From contig JALZUQ010000024.1 of the NCBI GenBank assembly GCA_023301465.1, positions 42,291-106,290 of the forward strand: 64,000 nucleotides of DNA, read 5' to 3'. The notes beneath the pieces are model-generated. The model had not been told where the DNA came from. It saw nothing but the letters and a program-made list of their open reading frames with translations, and did not search any database. This stretch comes from Oligoflexales bacterium (lineage in GTDB: Bacteria > Bdellovibrionota_B > Oligoflexia > Oligoflexales > JALZUQ01). A program made the position numbers and the translations under genes. The stretch's first letter is position 1. Every line of letters starts with the position of its first letter. Of this stretch, positions 46,753-56,217 are shown in pieces.

Positions 46753-49365
46753 TTATTTAACATTCCGATATTTAATTTCGAATTTTTCGCCACCAATAAA
46801 CCTTAGAATATTTGGGTCTTTAAATGTCAGTACTCCATCTTTAAACTCATACTGTGATTTATCAAGAGAGTTGTCTTGGTAGTCTAGTTTAACCCCTAAA
46901 ATACTTTCAACATTGTCTTGAAGGTTTAGTTCGGAGTTTTTGAGGTCGTAGATTGGTTCTGGGACAAATTTTAAGAATTGATCAAACCAAGCCAAAGCAC
47001 TATCGTAGTTGTCTTCACAAATACTGATAGAAGTATCGGCAATATCTATGATGTCTTTTGATTCTGAAGCTACAGTATTAGGGCAACCATCTGGGTTTGA
47101 TTCCCCAAGGTTGGCTATGCCTACGATAGTATAGTTACTTTCTCCAAAGAGAGACTTTGCTGTGTCAGAAATGCTTTCCTTCAAGTCTTCTAGTTTTGTA
47201 ATCCCGTTGATGTAAGTGAAGCCATCTTTACGACCGTCTGGGACACCGGTAGGTTTATAAGCTGGACCTGCATCATCACCTAGAAGGGTTTGTGTATGGT
47301 TATAAGGACGGTACGAACATAAACCATTAAAACTTAACTCAGTACCGCTGTCTTGATATTGAAGTGAGTTATGATCAATGATGTAGTTAAGTAAACTTTT
47401 TGATGTTTCTAGCTTCCAAACTCTTGGGCTTTTTGCATCAGTTGGGTCAGCAAATGTATAGACTTCGTAGTTTTTGATATTATCGCAATTATCTTTAATA
47501 TCACCAAGTATATTTTGGTTGGTTCTGATGGTGATGCCTTTTGACCCAAAGCTTCCCGGGTAGGCTAAGCTAGCATTTAAAACATCAACTCTACAGTTTA
47601 ACTCAGCGTCAGTATCGGGAATAATGGTCGATGTACTACTAGAGAACTTATCTCGTATAAGTTTGATTTCAGCAGCATTGCACGCTGTATTATCCAATTC
47701 GTCGGTGCATCTATCAACTCCGTTTACAAAGCAGTCTGCTTCATCGTCAAGTCTGAGAGAGGATATTCTCGAGCAAAGTGTATCACTGCCAGCGTCACAA
47801 ATATAGTTGCTTTTGAAAAGTAATCGACGATATTTATTGAGGGCATATACAGCCATGCCTTCGTTTTTGACATTGCTTGATTGTTGTCCAGAAAGACAAG
47901 GTCTATCAAAGTGGTTTTCATCAGTAATAACTAAAAAAGTTGTTTTTTCTTTGTTGTTAAAGATAGCATGAGGACCTTCGTTTTTAAGAAGTGTCATCAA
48001 TGTACATAATGGCATTTCTTGTGTAAGGCCCTTAATACCAAAAGCGTTAATTTTATTGTAGATTCTGTCAATGGAATCATTGAATTCCGATTCACTTAGA
48101 TTAGCATTAAGAAAAACGGAGCCGTCGTCAGAGTCGAAGGCAGATTTATTAATAGTATATCTTTCAGTCGTTAAATTATGATCGAAAAACATACCATCTG
48201 TAAACTTTGTTTCTACATTGTTTTTTTCAACAAAGACTTCTTTGTACAAGAAAGGAGAAATAGATCCATTATTAGATGTGCCAGCTGAGTTGATGTAATA
48301 GCTAAGATATTGCCCAAAGGTTTTAAAGCCCGGAGAAGTTGCCGGTAGTGAGCCAACATAATTGCTAAACACATTTAATCCATATGGCATCTGTGCGTTA
48401 TATGTTTTACCAAAGTTTCCGTGATCAGCTCGTATACCAGTAGTTGAATAGGCATAGACACGCACATTTTTACCTTTAAGTTTCGATAAAGAGTTTTTAA
48501 GAGCGTTAGCAACTTTAGCTTGAATGGCAGCCATACTTGATGAGTCATCAATGATGAGAACAAGCTTTGCGGGAGTGTATGATTCTTTCTTGCCAATTGA
48601 AACTAAGTCAACTTTTATGGTTTGGTCAATTTCAAAGTCTTTAAAGGTTGCTCTGACGGTATTTGATTCTTTATTCTTAAAGCCATAAAACTTCGATTTT
48701 ACAACGCCAGCAGGTATAAATGCAGTGACTTCACCTTCGTCTAGTGCCGTGATTTCAATTTCCCAAGTAGTGTCAGAGGTTTTATTAAGCTTTGTGATTG
48801 CACCATTTTCAATGGTTAAATTAGACTCCGTAAAGTCTTTGACTTTAGCATTAAATGTCGCAACAACATTCATGACGCCGTCATTTTTATTTGACGTTAA
48901 TACAGGCTGAAGTCCATTAATATTAAGTTCGTCGTAATCAGCGTCATTAAATGTAAAAGATAATGTATTGCTTTCAATGTTTGTGAAATTAAAAATACCG
49001 TGAGATATTTGGCCTTCGGGAATATAAACGGTTACTTCTTCAGGAACAATTGGTTCTAGAAAAAACTCATACTTACCAGATCCAACTTGCTTAAAGCCTG
49101 TAATATGTGCATTCGTTGTTTTAATATGTTCTTCTGTGAACTCATCAACAACTGACGAAAACTCAACAGTTACATGTACGAGTCCATCTTTTCCAGTTCC
49201 TTTTTGCTCTCCTGTTAATACAGCTTTAAAACCTGCGTTTTCAGTTAGGTTTGTGAGAAGGCCGGAATAAGATCTGGTGGCACTACTACTAGATGTTAGT
49301 TGAGCACTTTCATTGGTGCAGCTGATTAATGTGGTAATCAAAAAAAGATAACTTAAAAATTGCAT
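46753..49365 (-). CDS. VWA lipoprotein with two Ig-like repeats
   Basis: 870 residues from ATG 49365, where AAGGGAG lies seven bases upstream; a GTG at 49386 lacks one. Lipobox 'TLISC' gives Cys16. Residues ~60-150 and ~155-250 are two copies of a bacterial Ig-like domain ('VTVEFSSVVDEFTEEHI...VTVYIPEGQ' and 'VVATFNAKVKDFTESNL...VTAFIPAGV'). A VWA domain follows with the metal site 'LVLIIDDSSSM', interrupted by long inserts that include Cys-rich stretches (near 555-600). It lies between tig and clpP but is separated from tig by a terminator. It is probably a surface or periplasmic adhesion or sensing protein; this is inference. Confidence 0.88.
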   Translation of the reverse strand: MQFLSYLFLITTLISCTNESAQLTSSSSATRSYSGLLTNLTENAGFKAVLTGEQKGTGKDGLVHVTVEFSSVVDEFTEEHIKTTNAHITGFKQVGSGKYEFFLEPIVPEEVTVYIPEGQISHGIFNFTNIESNTLSFTFNDADYDELNINGLQPVLTSNKNDGVMNVVATFNAKVKDFTESNLTIENGAITKLNKTSDTTWEIEITALDEGEVTAFIPAGVVKSKFYGFKNKESNTVRATFKDFEIDQTIKVDLVSIGKKESYTPAKLVLIIDDSSSMAAIQAKVANALKNSLSKLKGKNVRVYAYSTTGIRADHGNFGKTYNAQMPYGLNVFSNYVGSLPATSPGFKTFGQYLSYYINSAGTSNNGSISPFLYKEVFVEKNNVETKFTDGMFFDHNLTTERYTINKSAFDSDDGSVFLNANLSESEFNDSIDRIYNKINAFGIKGLTQEMPLCTLMTLLKNEGPHAIFNNKEKTTFLVITDENHFDRPCLSGQQSSNVKNEGMAVYALNKYRRLLFKSNYICDAGSDTLCSRISSLRLDDEADCFVNGVDRCTDELDNTACNAAEIKLIRDKFSSSTSTIIPDTDAELNCRVDVLNASLAYPGSFGSKGITIRTNQNILGDIKDNCDNIKNYEVYTFADPTDAKSPRVWKLETSKSLLNYIIDHNSLQYQDSGTELSFNGLCSYRPYNHTQTLLGDDAGPAYKPTGVPDGRKDGFTYINGITKLEDLKESISDTAKSLFGESNYTIVGIANLGESNPDGCPNTVASESKDIIDIADTSISICEDNYDSALAWFDQFLKFVPEPIYDLKNSELNLQDNVESILGVKLDYQDNSLDKSQYEFKDGVLTFKDPNILRFIGGEKFEIKYRNVK

Positions 49366-49539
49366 AATTTTCTCCCTTAGGGCCACTTTCGGTTAAGGAG
49401 GGAAAAAAATTAAGTTTTTAGCTTTGTTTTTTTTAATGACAAAAAAAGCATAATGATTCTATAGGAGTATACTTTAAGCATTGAAAGATTTTACTTCTTG
49501 TTTTTACGCTCAGTCCTAAAAAAACGTTCGGCAAGTTTG

Positions 49540-49582
49540 AAAAAACCCCTCTCAGAGTATGGACGTCTGGGAGGGGTTTAAC
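49540..49582 (-). terminator. Intrinsic terminator of tig
   Basis: An imperfect GC-rich stem (aacccctctcaga ending at 49556, tctgggaggggtt at 49566-49578) is followed on the minus strand by TTTTTT. It lies about 22 bases past the tig stop. Confidence 0.85.
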
Positions 49583-49602
49583 TATTGAAAAACATTGCGT
49601 TT

Positions 49603-50925
49603 TTAAGCTAGTTTTTCAGGCTCTGGATCCTTAATAGAAATTTCGGCACTTTCACGCATCATTTTTGAAGCAAGCTTCAAAAGAAGGCTTTCTTCAAGGT
49701 GATCTTTGTTCTTTTGGAGATAGTCATTGACTGCTTTATCTTCAGGTTTGTCATTGCCGTAGTGTGAGAACATGTGCACTACTTCTTTTCTCATTTCTTC
49801 TTCGGTCACTTCGACTTTTTCTTCTTCAGAAATTCTAACAAGTAGTAATGAGTTCTTCGCTTTTGTAATAGCATTTGGCTTCATTCGTTCACGTAATGAA
49901 GGATCTTGCATTAGCTTTTCTTTTTGTTTTGGGTCAGGAAACGGCACGTCAGCAAACATAGAATCAATCACTCGGTCTACAATAGCCGGTGGTGCTTCAA
50001 ACTCAATGTTATCTCTTAAATAGTTAAGGCACTGCTCGTCAATGGCGTTTTCTTTTTGGTGCATCAATCGGTGCTCGATATCATGAGCCACTTTCTTTTT
50101 TAGGGCAGTAACATCATCATGTCCAAGGTCTTTAGCAAACTCATCGTCAAGCTCAGGAGTATCAATTTGCTGAACTTCTTTAACTTGGGCGGTGATTTGA
50201 ATCGTTTTACCCTTAAATTCTTCAGGCTGGTAATCATCTGGTAGGGTTACATCTGCAGTGATAGAATCTCCTGCTTTTGCACCTTTAAATTTTGATTCTA
50301 AATCAGCAAAGATATGGTTTTGACCAAGAATAACCATGCGGTCTTGTCCGGTTTCAGATTCGAACGCTTCGCCATCTAAAGTTGATTCAATATCAAATTT
50401 TACTTGGTTGCCATCTTCTGCAACTTCTACTGTTTTAGTAGTTGCTTGTTGTCTACGAAGGTACTCAAGGTGCTTATCCACGTCACTTGTTTTTGCTTCA
50501 AATGTAGGAATTTCTACTTTAATGTTTTTGTGTTTTCCATCAAGTTTGATTTCTGGGAATACATCTAAAATCACAGCAAAAGAAAACTCTTTATCCATCT
50601 CAGGGATAGAAGGTTCTTCTAACATAGGAGCAGAAACGGGTTTCAAATCTTTGTTGGTTTCTAGGTTGTCACGCATAGCACCGGGAAGGTTTTCTTTGAT
50701 GAGGTCTTCGCCGACATTTGCAGAAACGTGTTCTCCGTATATTTTTTTGATCATAGCCAATGGAGCTTTTCCACGGCGAAAGCCTTTTAGTTCTACTTTT
50801 GTGCGTAGTCCTTGGAAAGCTTTGTCAAAAGCTTTGTTCACAGTATCAACTGGTACACTGACCTTGATACGATGTTGAACGGAATTGATTTTTTCGATTT
50901 CTGTTTTCATTTGTTTTGTGTCCAA
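49603..50925 (-). CDS. tig: Trigger factor chaperone and prolyl isomerase
   Basis: 440 residues. TTG 50925 is chosen because AGGAG lies seven bases upstream; ATG 50910 is also possible, and the open frame extends upstream without family similarity. Ribosome-binding signature 'GFRRGKAPL' sits in the N-terminal domain, then an FKBP-type isomerase domain ('DGNQVKFDIESTLDGEAFE') and a helical C-terminal domain ('FEAPPAIVDRVIDSMFA'). It binds nascent chains at the ribosome exit in the cytoplasm. It follows the lpd-E2 pair after 87 bases and ends at a clear terminator, so tig is not joined to clpP here. Confidence 0.96.
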   Translation of the reverse strand: MDTKQMKTEIEKINSVQHRIKVSVPVDTVNKAFDKAFQGLRTKVELKGFRRGKAPLAMIKKIYGEHVSANVGEDLIKENLPGAMRDNLETNKDLKPVSAPMLEEPSIPEMDKEFSFAVILDVFPEIKLDGKHKNIKVEIPTFEAKTSDVDKHLEYLRRQQATTKTVEVAEDGNQVKFDIESTLDGEAFESETGQDRMVILGQNHIFADLESKFKGAKAGDSITADVTLPDDYQPEEFKGKTIQITAQVKEVQQIDTPELDDEFAKDLGHDDVTALKKKVAHDIEHRLMHQKENAIDEQCLNYLRDNIEFEAPPAIVDRVIDSMFADVPFPDPKQKEKLMQDPSLRERMKPNAITKAKNSLLLVRISEEEKVEVTEEEMRKEVVHMFSHYGNDKPEDKAVNDYLQKNKDHLEESLLLKLASKMMRESAEISIKDPEPEKLA

Positions 50926-51012
50926 AGTAGACTCTCCTAAACTTAAGCTTTTTAAACAGGTTTTGGTAAAAGGTCTTACGAACAAAAACAAGTGCTTCAG
51001 TGGCAGGTTTTG

Positions 51013-52263
51013 CTACCCAAGCGGCGACTGTTCATACCCTTCCAAAAGGCTGCGTAGTGTCGCAAGATACTTCGCCCCGCCTTCGCCGTCAATCACTCGA
51101 TGATCAAATGTTAAAGACATTAATATCATGGGCTTAGAGACAGGCTTGTCACCCTCCAAAAACACCTTTTGGTAGATAGCTCCGATACCCAAGATAGCTA
51201 CTTGTGGCTGGTTGATGATGGGGTTCGAAGTGTAGCTTCCGTAACCGCCCGGATTTGTTATGGAAAACGTTCCGCCTACAACATCGTCTGGTTTGAGTTT
51301 CTTGGATCTTGCTCGAATGACAAGGTCATTCATGGCGGTAGAGACTTCGAGAAGGCTCATGTCGTTGGTCCGCTTGATCACAGGGACAATCAGGCCAGAT
51401 TCGATGGCAACGGCTACGCCAAGGTTGATGTCTTCTTTGTGAAGAATATCGTATCCATCAACACTACTGTTGACGATAGGGTGTTGCTTGATGGCTTCTT
51501 TTGTGGCGTGAACAAAATAGTGTGTGTAGGTGAGTTTGAAACCATTTTTTTCTTGAAACTCAGCCTTATATTTTTGCCTCGATGCAACCACGCTAGATAA
51601 ATCTATTTCGAAAACCGTTGTGACGTGTGGTGACGTCGTGACAGATTGAACCATGTGCTCTGCAATGAGTTTTCTCATTTTATTCATAGGCTCTCTTCGA
51701 ACGGGAACACCTTCAAGAAACTCATCATCGCCACGTTTTTCTGTTTCGAACTTAAAGAGTCTTGGTGAAGACATTTGGCTTTTTAGGTGCAGGTACTTTC
51801 CAAGGTCGTGCTTGGTGATTCGGCCTTGAGACCCTGTTCCATCCACTTGGCTAAGATTAATTTGTTGATCCATTGCAATTTTGCGAACAAGAGGTGAGCT
51901 CTTTGTGGTAGATGACCCAGCTGCTGACCCTCCTGTAAAGGTTCTTTGCTGAATGGCTGCGGGTTTTGCTGCTTGAGTAGGAGCGGGTGCTGCAGCAGCT
52001 TGTTTTGCAACACTTTCGTCTACTTCGATGCGAGCCAAAACGTTTCCGACTTTCATGACATCGTCTTTGTTGGCGATAGTCTCTTTGATGACGCCTTCGT
52101 ATGGTGCGGGGACTTCCGTATCGACCTTATCGGTAGAAACCTCAAGAATAGGGTCGTCGGCAGAAACCTTGTCACCAGCTTTGACAAGCCAGCCAATAAC
52201 GGTTGCTTCGGTGACGCCTTCACCCATGGAAGGAAGTAGTATGTCAATAATGGTGGTAGCCAT
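51013..52263 (-). CDS. Dihydrolipoamide acyltransferase (E2) of a 2-oxoacid dehydrogenase
   Basis: 416 residues. Lipoyl domain at 1-80 with Lys46 in 'STDKVDTEV'; an Ala/Pro-rich linker; an E3-binding domain near 125-160 ('SSPLVRKIAMDQQINLSQV'); and a catalytic domain ending in 'LTFDHRVIDGEGG' (His and Asp). It transfers acyl groups from E1 to CoA. The substrate (pyruvate, 2-oxoglutarate or branched-chain acids) cannot be fixed without E1, which is not in the window. It lies 45 bases downstream of lpd, so E3 and E2 are co-transcribed. Confidence 0.95.
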   Translation of the reverse strand: MATTIIDILLPSMGEGVTEATVIGWLVKAGDKVSADDPILEVSTDKVDTEVPAPYEGVIKETIANKDDVMKVGNVLARIEVDESVAKQAAAAPAPTQAAKPAAIQQRTFTGGSAAGSSTTKSSPLVRKIAMDQQINLSQVDGTGSQGRITKHDLGKYLHLKSQMSSPRLFKFETEKRGDDEFLEGVPVRREPMNKMRKLIAEHMVQSVTTSPHVTTVFEIDLSSVVASRQKYKAEFQEKNGFKLTYTHYFVHATKEAIKQHPIVNSSVDGYDILHKEDINLGVAVAIESGLIVPVIKRTNDMSLLEVSTAMNDLVIRARSKKLKPDDVVGGTFSITNPGGYGSYTSNPIINQPQVAILGIGAIYQKVFLEGDKPVSKPMILMSLTFDHRVIDGEGGAKYLATLRSLLEGYEQSPLG

Positions 52264-52308
52264 GAGGTCTCCCAGTTCAGAGATAAAGGGTTCAGAATCA
52301 GTTTAAAG

Positions 52309-53697
52309 CTATAGGTGAATTGCTCCACCAACAGCCATGTGTGCAGCTTCCATAATGGTTTCAGAGATGGTTGGGTGAGGGTGGATCGTGTGTCCAATCT
52401 CATCCACAGTACTCTCTAATACTTTTGCTAGAGCAAACTCGGCGATCATCTCAGTAGCTTTTGCACCAATGATGTGAACCCCAAGAATCTCTCTGTACTT
52501 TGGATCATAAAGAAGTTTTACGAAACCATCGGCAGCTCCTTCGATTTTTGCTTTTGCCATAGGAGCAAATGGGAACTTAGAGGATTCGTATGCAATGCCT
52601 GCGTCTTTGAGTTGTTGTTCGGTCTTGCCGATACTTGCAATCTCAGGTTTTGTGTAAACAGCACTTGGGTTTGCATCATAGTTGATAACAGGTGGCTTGT
52701 GGCCAGCAATAAACTCAACCGCGTGTATGGCTTCTGCACTTGCCGTGTGAGCTAACGCAGCAGTTGGAATCACATCACCAATGGCATAAACACCATCTGC
52801 TTTACTGCGGTAGTGCTCATCCACTTCAATAAACCCACGGTCGTTTGGTTTGAGATTTATTTTTTCTAGCCCAAGGCCTTCAATCACAGGGACACGGCCA
52901 ATAGACACGAGAACCTTATCAAATTTGCGGTCTTCTTTGCCTTCAACAGAAACCACGACGTGATCTCCGTTGTCTTTCAGTCCTGTCAGTTTTGTGCTGG
53001 TCTCGATTTTTACTTTTTGTTTTTTCATGTGCCTTGAAAACTCTTTGACACAGTCATCGTCTTCACTTGGAATGATTCTTGGGCCTAGTTCAATGACTGT
53101 GACATCGGAATCAAACTTTCCAAAGCAGCTAGCAAACTCCATCCCAACGATACCACCGCCGATCACTGCCATAGTCTTTGGAACATGGTCAATGCCAAGA
53201 ATGCTATCAGAAGTAAGGATGTTTTTGTGGTTACTAGGTGCAAAAGGGAGCTCACGCACTTTTGATCCAGTAGCAATCAAAGTGTTTTTGGTGGTGATTT
53301 TTTCAGTGCCACCTGCATTGAGTTTAACTTCGAGGGTGGTTCTTGTCACAAAACTACCGACACCGTAAAAGACGTCGATCTTGTTTTTTTTCATGAGAAA
53401 GACGAGGCCTTTGCGTTGTTGGTCGACGATCTTGTCTTTGCGGCCTTGGATCACATCCCATTTAAACTTTGGGGTACCAATATCAAAACCGAGTTCTTCG
53501 GCTTTTTTGAATTTAGAATAATTTGCAGCAGACTCAAGAAGTGCTTTTGTTGGAATACAACCAACATTCAGGCAAGTCCCACCTAAAAACTCACGTTTTT
53601 CGATCAACGCTACTTTGAGTCCAAGCTGTGCCGCACGAATGGCTCCAACTTCACCGCCGGGTCCGGCTCCAATTACTACCAAATCATATGATTTCAT
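52309..53697 (-). CDS. lpdA: Dihydrolipoyl dehydrogenase (E3)
   Basis: 462 residues from ATG 53697 behind AAAGGAAA. FAD site 'VVIGAGPGGEVGAIRAAQ', redox disulfide Cys42-Cys47 in 'GGTCLNVGCIPTK', NAD site 'MAVIGGGIVGMEFA', and the C-terminal catalytic pair in 'HPHPTISE'. It reoxidises dihydrolipoamide on the E2 encoded next and reduces NAD+. Length is normal. It heads an lpd-E2 operon, with tig further downstream. The 285 bases upstream hold a minus-strand TATAAT (53838-53833) without a good -35. Confidence 0.97.
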   Translation of the reverse strand: MKSYDLVVIGAGPGGEVGAIRAAQLGLKVALIEKREFLGGTCLNVGCIPTKALLESAANYSKFKKAEELGFDIGTPKFKWDVIQGRKDKIVDQQRKGLVFLMKKNKIDVFYGVGSFVTRTTLEVKLNAGGTEKITTKNTLIATGSKVRELPFAPSNHKNILTSDSILGIDHVPKTMAVIGGGIVGMEFASCFGKFDSDVTVIELGPRIIPSEDDDCVKEFSRHMKKQKVKIETSTKLTGLKDNGDHVVVSVEGKEDRKFDKVLVSIGRVPVIEGLGLEKINLKPNDRGFIEVDEHYRSKADGVYAIGDVIPTAALAHTASAEAIHAVEFIAGHKPPVINYDANPSAVYTKPEIASIGKTEQQLKDAGIAYESSKFPFAPMAKAKIEGAADGFVKLLYDPKYREILGVHIIGAKATEMIAEFALAKVLESTVDEIGHTIHPHPTISETIMEAAHMAVGGAIHL

Positions 53698-53982
53698 TCG
53701 TATTTCCTTTTTTCTACGATTTATAACTTACGTTTTAACGACAAAAAATTCAACAATCATACACATAGATATTACTGTGCAATCACTGTGCGGTTTTTGC
53801 TCTTTTCAGCTAGTTTCTTTGAGGTTGATTAAATTATAGTAGTTGTGGCCTGAAGGTGTTTGTTCACAGGGCTTTGTCTACACCTTCCACATGTTTGGCA
53901 CAGGGTGTTGTGGATATCTCATATGAAGGTAAATAAGAGAGAAATGAGGGAGAAGCTATGATTTCCGCCGGATTATTATAAA

Positions 53983-55422
53983 TTATTTTTTCTTTTTGGA
54001 TCTTTTTCTCAGTCGCCTGATTAATTGGAACATTTTTCCATGGATGAAGTCTTTTGTAAAACTTAAAGGGTTTTGATGACGTTGTTTTAAAAATTTAGCA
54101 ATAGGATAAACAATTTGATTCCACCCTAAAAACCCTCCGGACTTACCAGAAAACATTTCTGAGACATCACTGTAAATGAGGTGGCAATTTTTAATGCCCG
54201 GTATATCAAAAGTAATCCCAACCTTTTTGAAGCCAGTACTTTTATAAACAGGCCACAGGTTGTCATTACAGTTTGCTAATACATACTTGCAGCCAGATTG
54301 GTAAGCGACTCTACCGAAATGCTGTAGCAAGGCCGCAAATATTTCGCTAGATCTATATTCTGGGTCAATACACGCACGTGAAAATTCACAAACTTTTTCT
54401 TCAAATACCCAACTTGGAAGGTCTAAACCATATTTGACATGTTCAGATCGTTCTTTTTTATGTTCAATAAAAACTACTCTGCCTGCGGCTATAATACGAC
54501 TACTAGAAAGGGCAATGATCTGTCTGGCGTACTGGTCGTAATTGTCCCTCATTTCGCCGGGTGAGCTTTTATCACTAAACTTACCAACGGCTTGATAACT
54601 TCGTAATCGAAGGTCCAAAAGTTGATCCCATTCAGCTTCAGAGTCAGGATATTTGAAGATGAGCCCTTGGGCTGGGTTGTGCACCTTAAACCCTTGGTCT
54701 CGTAGCTTTGAAAGCGACACGTCAGACATACTAAATACGTATTCACTTAATGCATCCATCAGCTCTGAGTTTGGTTTATCAACCTTAACTCCTAGTTCAT
54801 ACATATTTGTTTTTTCGTTTTTGAAGGTGTGTTTTATAATCACACTTTGGTCATACGTAGAGGCTAGAGGAACGGTTATCTTTAAGGTGAGTTCTGTTCC
54901 CGGTATAAGTGATTTATTACTAAGAGAAGTTGATAAGCGAAATCCACCAGCACTAATATCTTTGATTTGAAAGTAGATTTTTTCATTAAAGGATATAGGG
55001 TCCAAGCAATAAGCGGTTGGGCAATAGTTTTCATGAGCTTGAAATCTACAAAATTTACGAAGATCACCACTATTAAAATCATGAAAGGATTTCTTGAATT
55101 TTAGGCCGTACTTAAATAGTATTTTGCTACCTAAGCGAATGTTGGATGCATATACAACCTCAGTTTCTACCCAAGATGTTGTGCTGTTTGCAGTACTCAC
55201 CCGGACTTTGATGAGGTCGCCTTGTTTTAGATTGCTTCTAGGAAAAGTTATCCCTATTCCTTCAGGAGTAATGTCTAGCAAGTTGCCTTGAATTTTTATG
55301 TCGTTTTTGAGTACGTCTACTAAAATATTTTCATTTAAATAATACTGTCTTCTTTCGCCAGAACGATTAGCTTTTTCTTCGGATGGAGTGCTTGAAACTT
55401 CAAATAGTTTATAAGCATCCAT
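53983..55422 (-). CDS. Tandem PilZ and FeeM/GNAT-like acyltransferase
   Basis: 479 residues. Two PilZ domains: residues ~20-115 ('ERRQYYLNENILVDV', 'GNLLDITPEGIGITF') and ~120-230 ('CRFQAHENYC', 'FQIKDISAGGFRLS'). The first keeps an Arg-rich start and a D-x-T-x-x-G turn, so cyclic-di-GMP binding is plausible. Residues ~255-420 match the N-acyl amino acid synthase (FeeM) or GNAT acyltransferase type: 'LRLRSYQAVGKF', 'RIIAAGRVVFIEH', 'EFSRACIDPEYRSSEIFAAL', 'CNDNLWPVYKSTGFKKVG'. The tail is basic. It probably makes a fatty-acyl product under cyclic-di-GMP control; inference. It is co-transcribed with the diiron-type protein one base upstream. Confidence 0.85.
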   Translation of the reverse strand: MDAYKLFEVSSTPSEEKANRSGERRQYYLNENILVDVLKNDIKIQGNLLDITPEGIGITFPRSNLKQGDLIKVRVSTANSTTSWVETEVVYASNIRLGSKILFKYGLKFKKSFHDFNSGDLRKFCRFQAHENYCPTAYCLDPISFNEKIYFQIKDISAGGFRLSTSLSNKSLIPGTELTLKITVPLASTYDQSVIIKHTFKNEKTNMYELGVKVDKPNSELMDALSEYVFSMSDVSLSKLRDQGFKVHNPAQGLIFKYPDSEAEWDQLLDLRLRSYQAVGKFSDKSSPGEMRDNYDQYARQIIALSSSRIIAAGRVVFIEHKKERSEHVKYGLDLPSWVFEEKVCEFSRACIDPEYRSSEIFAALLQHFGRVAYQSGCKYVLANCNDNLWPVYKSTGFKKVGITFDIPGIKNCHLIYSDVSEMFSGKSGGFLGWNQIVYPIAKFLKQRHQNPLSFTKDFIHGKMFQLIRRLRKRSKKKK

Positions 55423-55423
55423 T

Positions 55424-56125
55424 TTAACTTGCTAAGTCCACTTTAGTTGTCGATTTATTGTCAATGTTGTCTTGTGCTCTTTGAAAAGAAGCAAAAATCA
55501 TATTGGCGTGTAGTTTTGCTGTTACCAAAGCTGATTGAACAACAACCCTTAAATCATCTTCATTTTGGACAAAGTGATCTAAATATCTTTTCATCATCTT
55601 GTTGTGCTGAATATCTACTTCACTATGTTCTATCAAAAAAGACAATGCTTGATCTGGTATGCCTAATCCCTTGAGGTTTTGAATGTAGGTTTCTCCACTT
55701 GTCGTTGGCATAAATTCGAGATGAAAGAGGTAACCTAAGTAATGCAGTGGAGTTTGAAACTGTACGGTGTAATAGCCATATGCAATAAGGGCTGTGGTTT
55801 CTGGTAATGCAGGTATGCTAGTTACATCACTAGATTGAACGCCTAAGGCTTTCAAATCGTTTAATGCTAATACATCATGCCCAATTTCTGCGATAGCATG
55901 TTGGTAATACTTTTTCATGATGAGTCGGTCTGCTTGAGGAAAGAAGACGGTTGAGAATGCCTGAATTTGTGGGTTTTGGCCTGCGTTGTAATAGGTTTCT
56001 CGAAGAAATGAGCTATAGTGTTCAATCTCTAAGTTACCTTCTGATAACCGGGTGAACCAGTTAGATTTATTGATATTGGATAGAGCGGGTATCCAAACAG
56101 CTTTGATTTTTTCAATAATATCCAT
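55424..56125 (-). CDS. Heme-oxygenase-fold (HDO/TenA-like) protein
   Basis: 233 residues from ATG 56125 with GGAGATG upstream. It is all-helical. Likely metal ligands are spaced as in heme-oxygenase-like diiron oxidases: 'ETYYNAGQNP' (Glu43), 'AEIGHDVLALND' (Glu80, His83), 'HLEFMP' (Glu) and 'EHSEVDIQHNKMM' (His, Glu, Asp, His). Relatives include PqqC, CADD and UndA, some of which act on fatty or amino acids. It is translated one base before the PilZ-acyltransferase start, so the two act together, perhaps tailoring the same acyl product; inference. It is not a true heme oxygenase by sequence. Confidence 0.78.
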   Translation of the reverse strand: MDIIEKIKAVWIPALSNINKSNWFTRLSEGNLEIEHYSSFLRETYYNAGQNPQIQAFSTVFFPQADRLIMKKYYQHAIAEIGHDVLALNDLKALGVQSSDVTSIPALPETTALIAYGYYTVQFQTPLHYLGYLFHLEFMPTTSGETYIQNLKGLGIPDQALSFLIEHSEVDIQHNKMMKRYLDHFVQNEDDLRVVVQSALVTAKLHANMIFASFQRAQDNIDNKSTTKVDLAS

Positions 56126-56217
56126 AACATCTCCATTTCGTTAGTGTATCGGCGGGTTAGGCAATTTTTTTACCTCTTAGGCTTTAAGTTTTTGATATAT
56201 TTGACGAATATCTTTAT

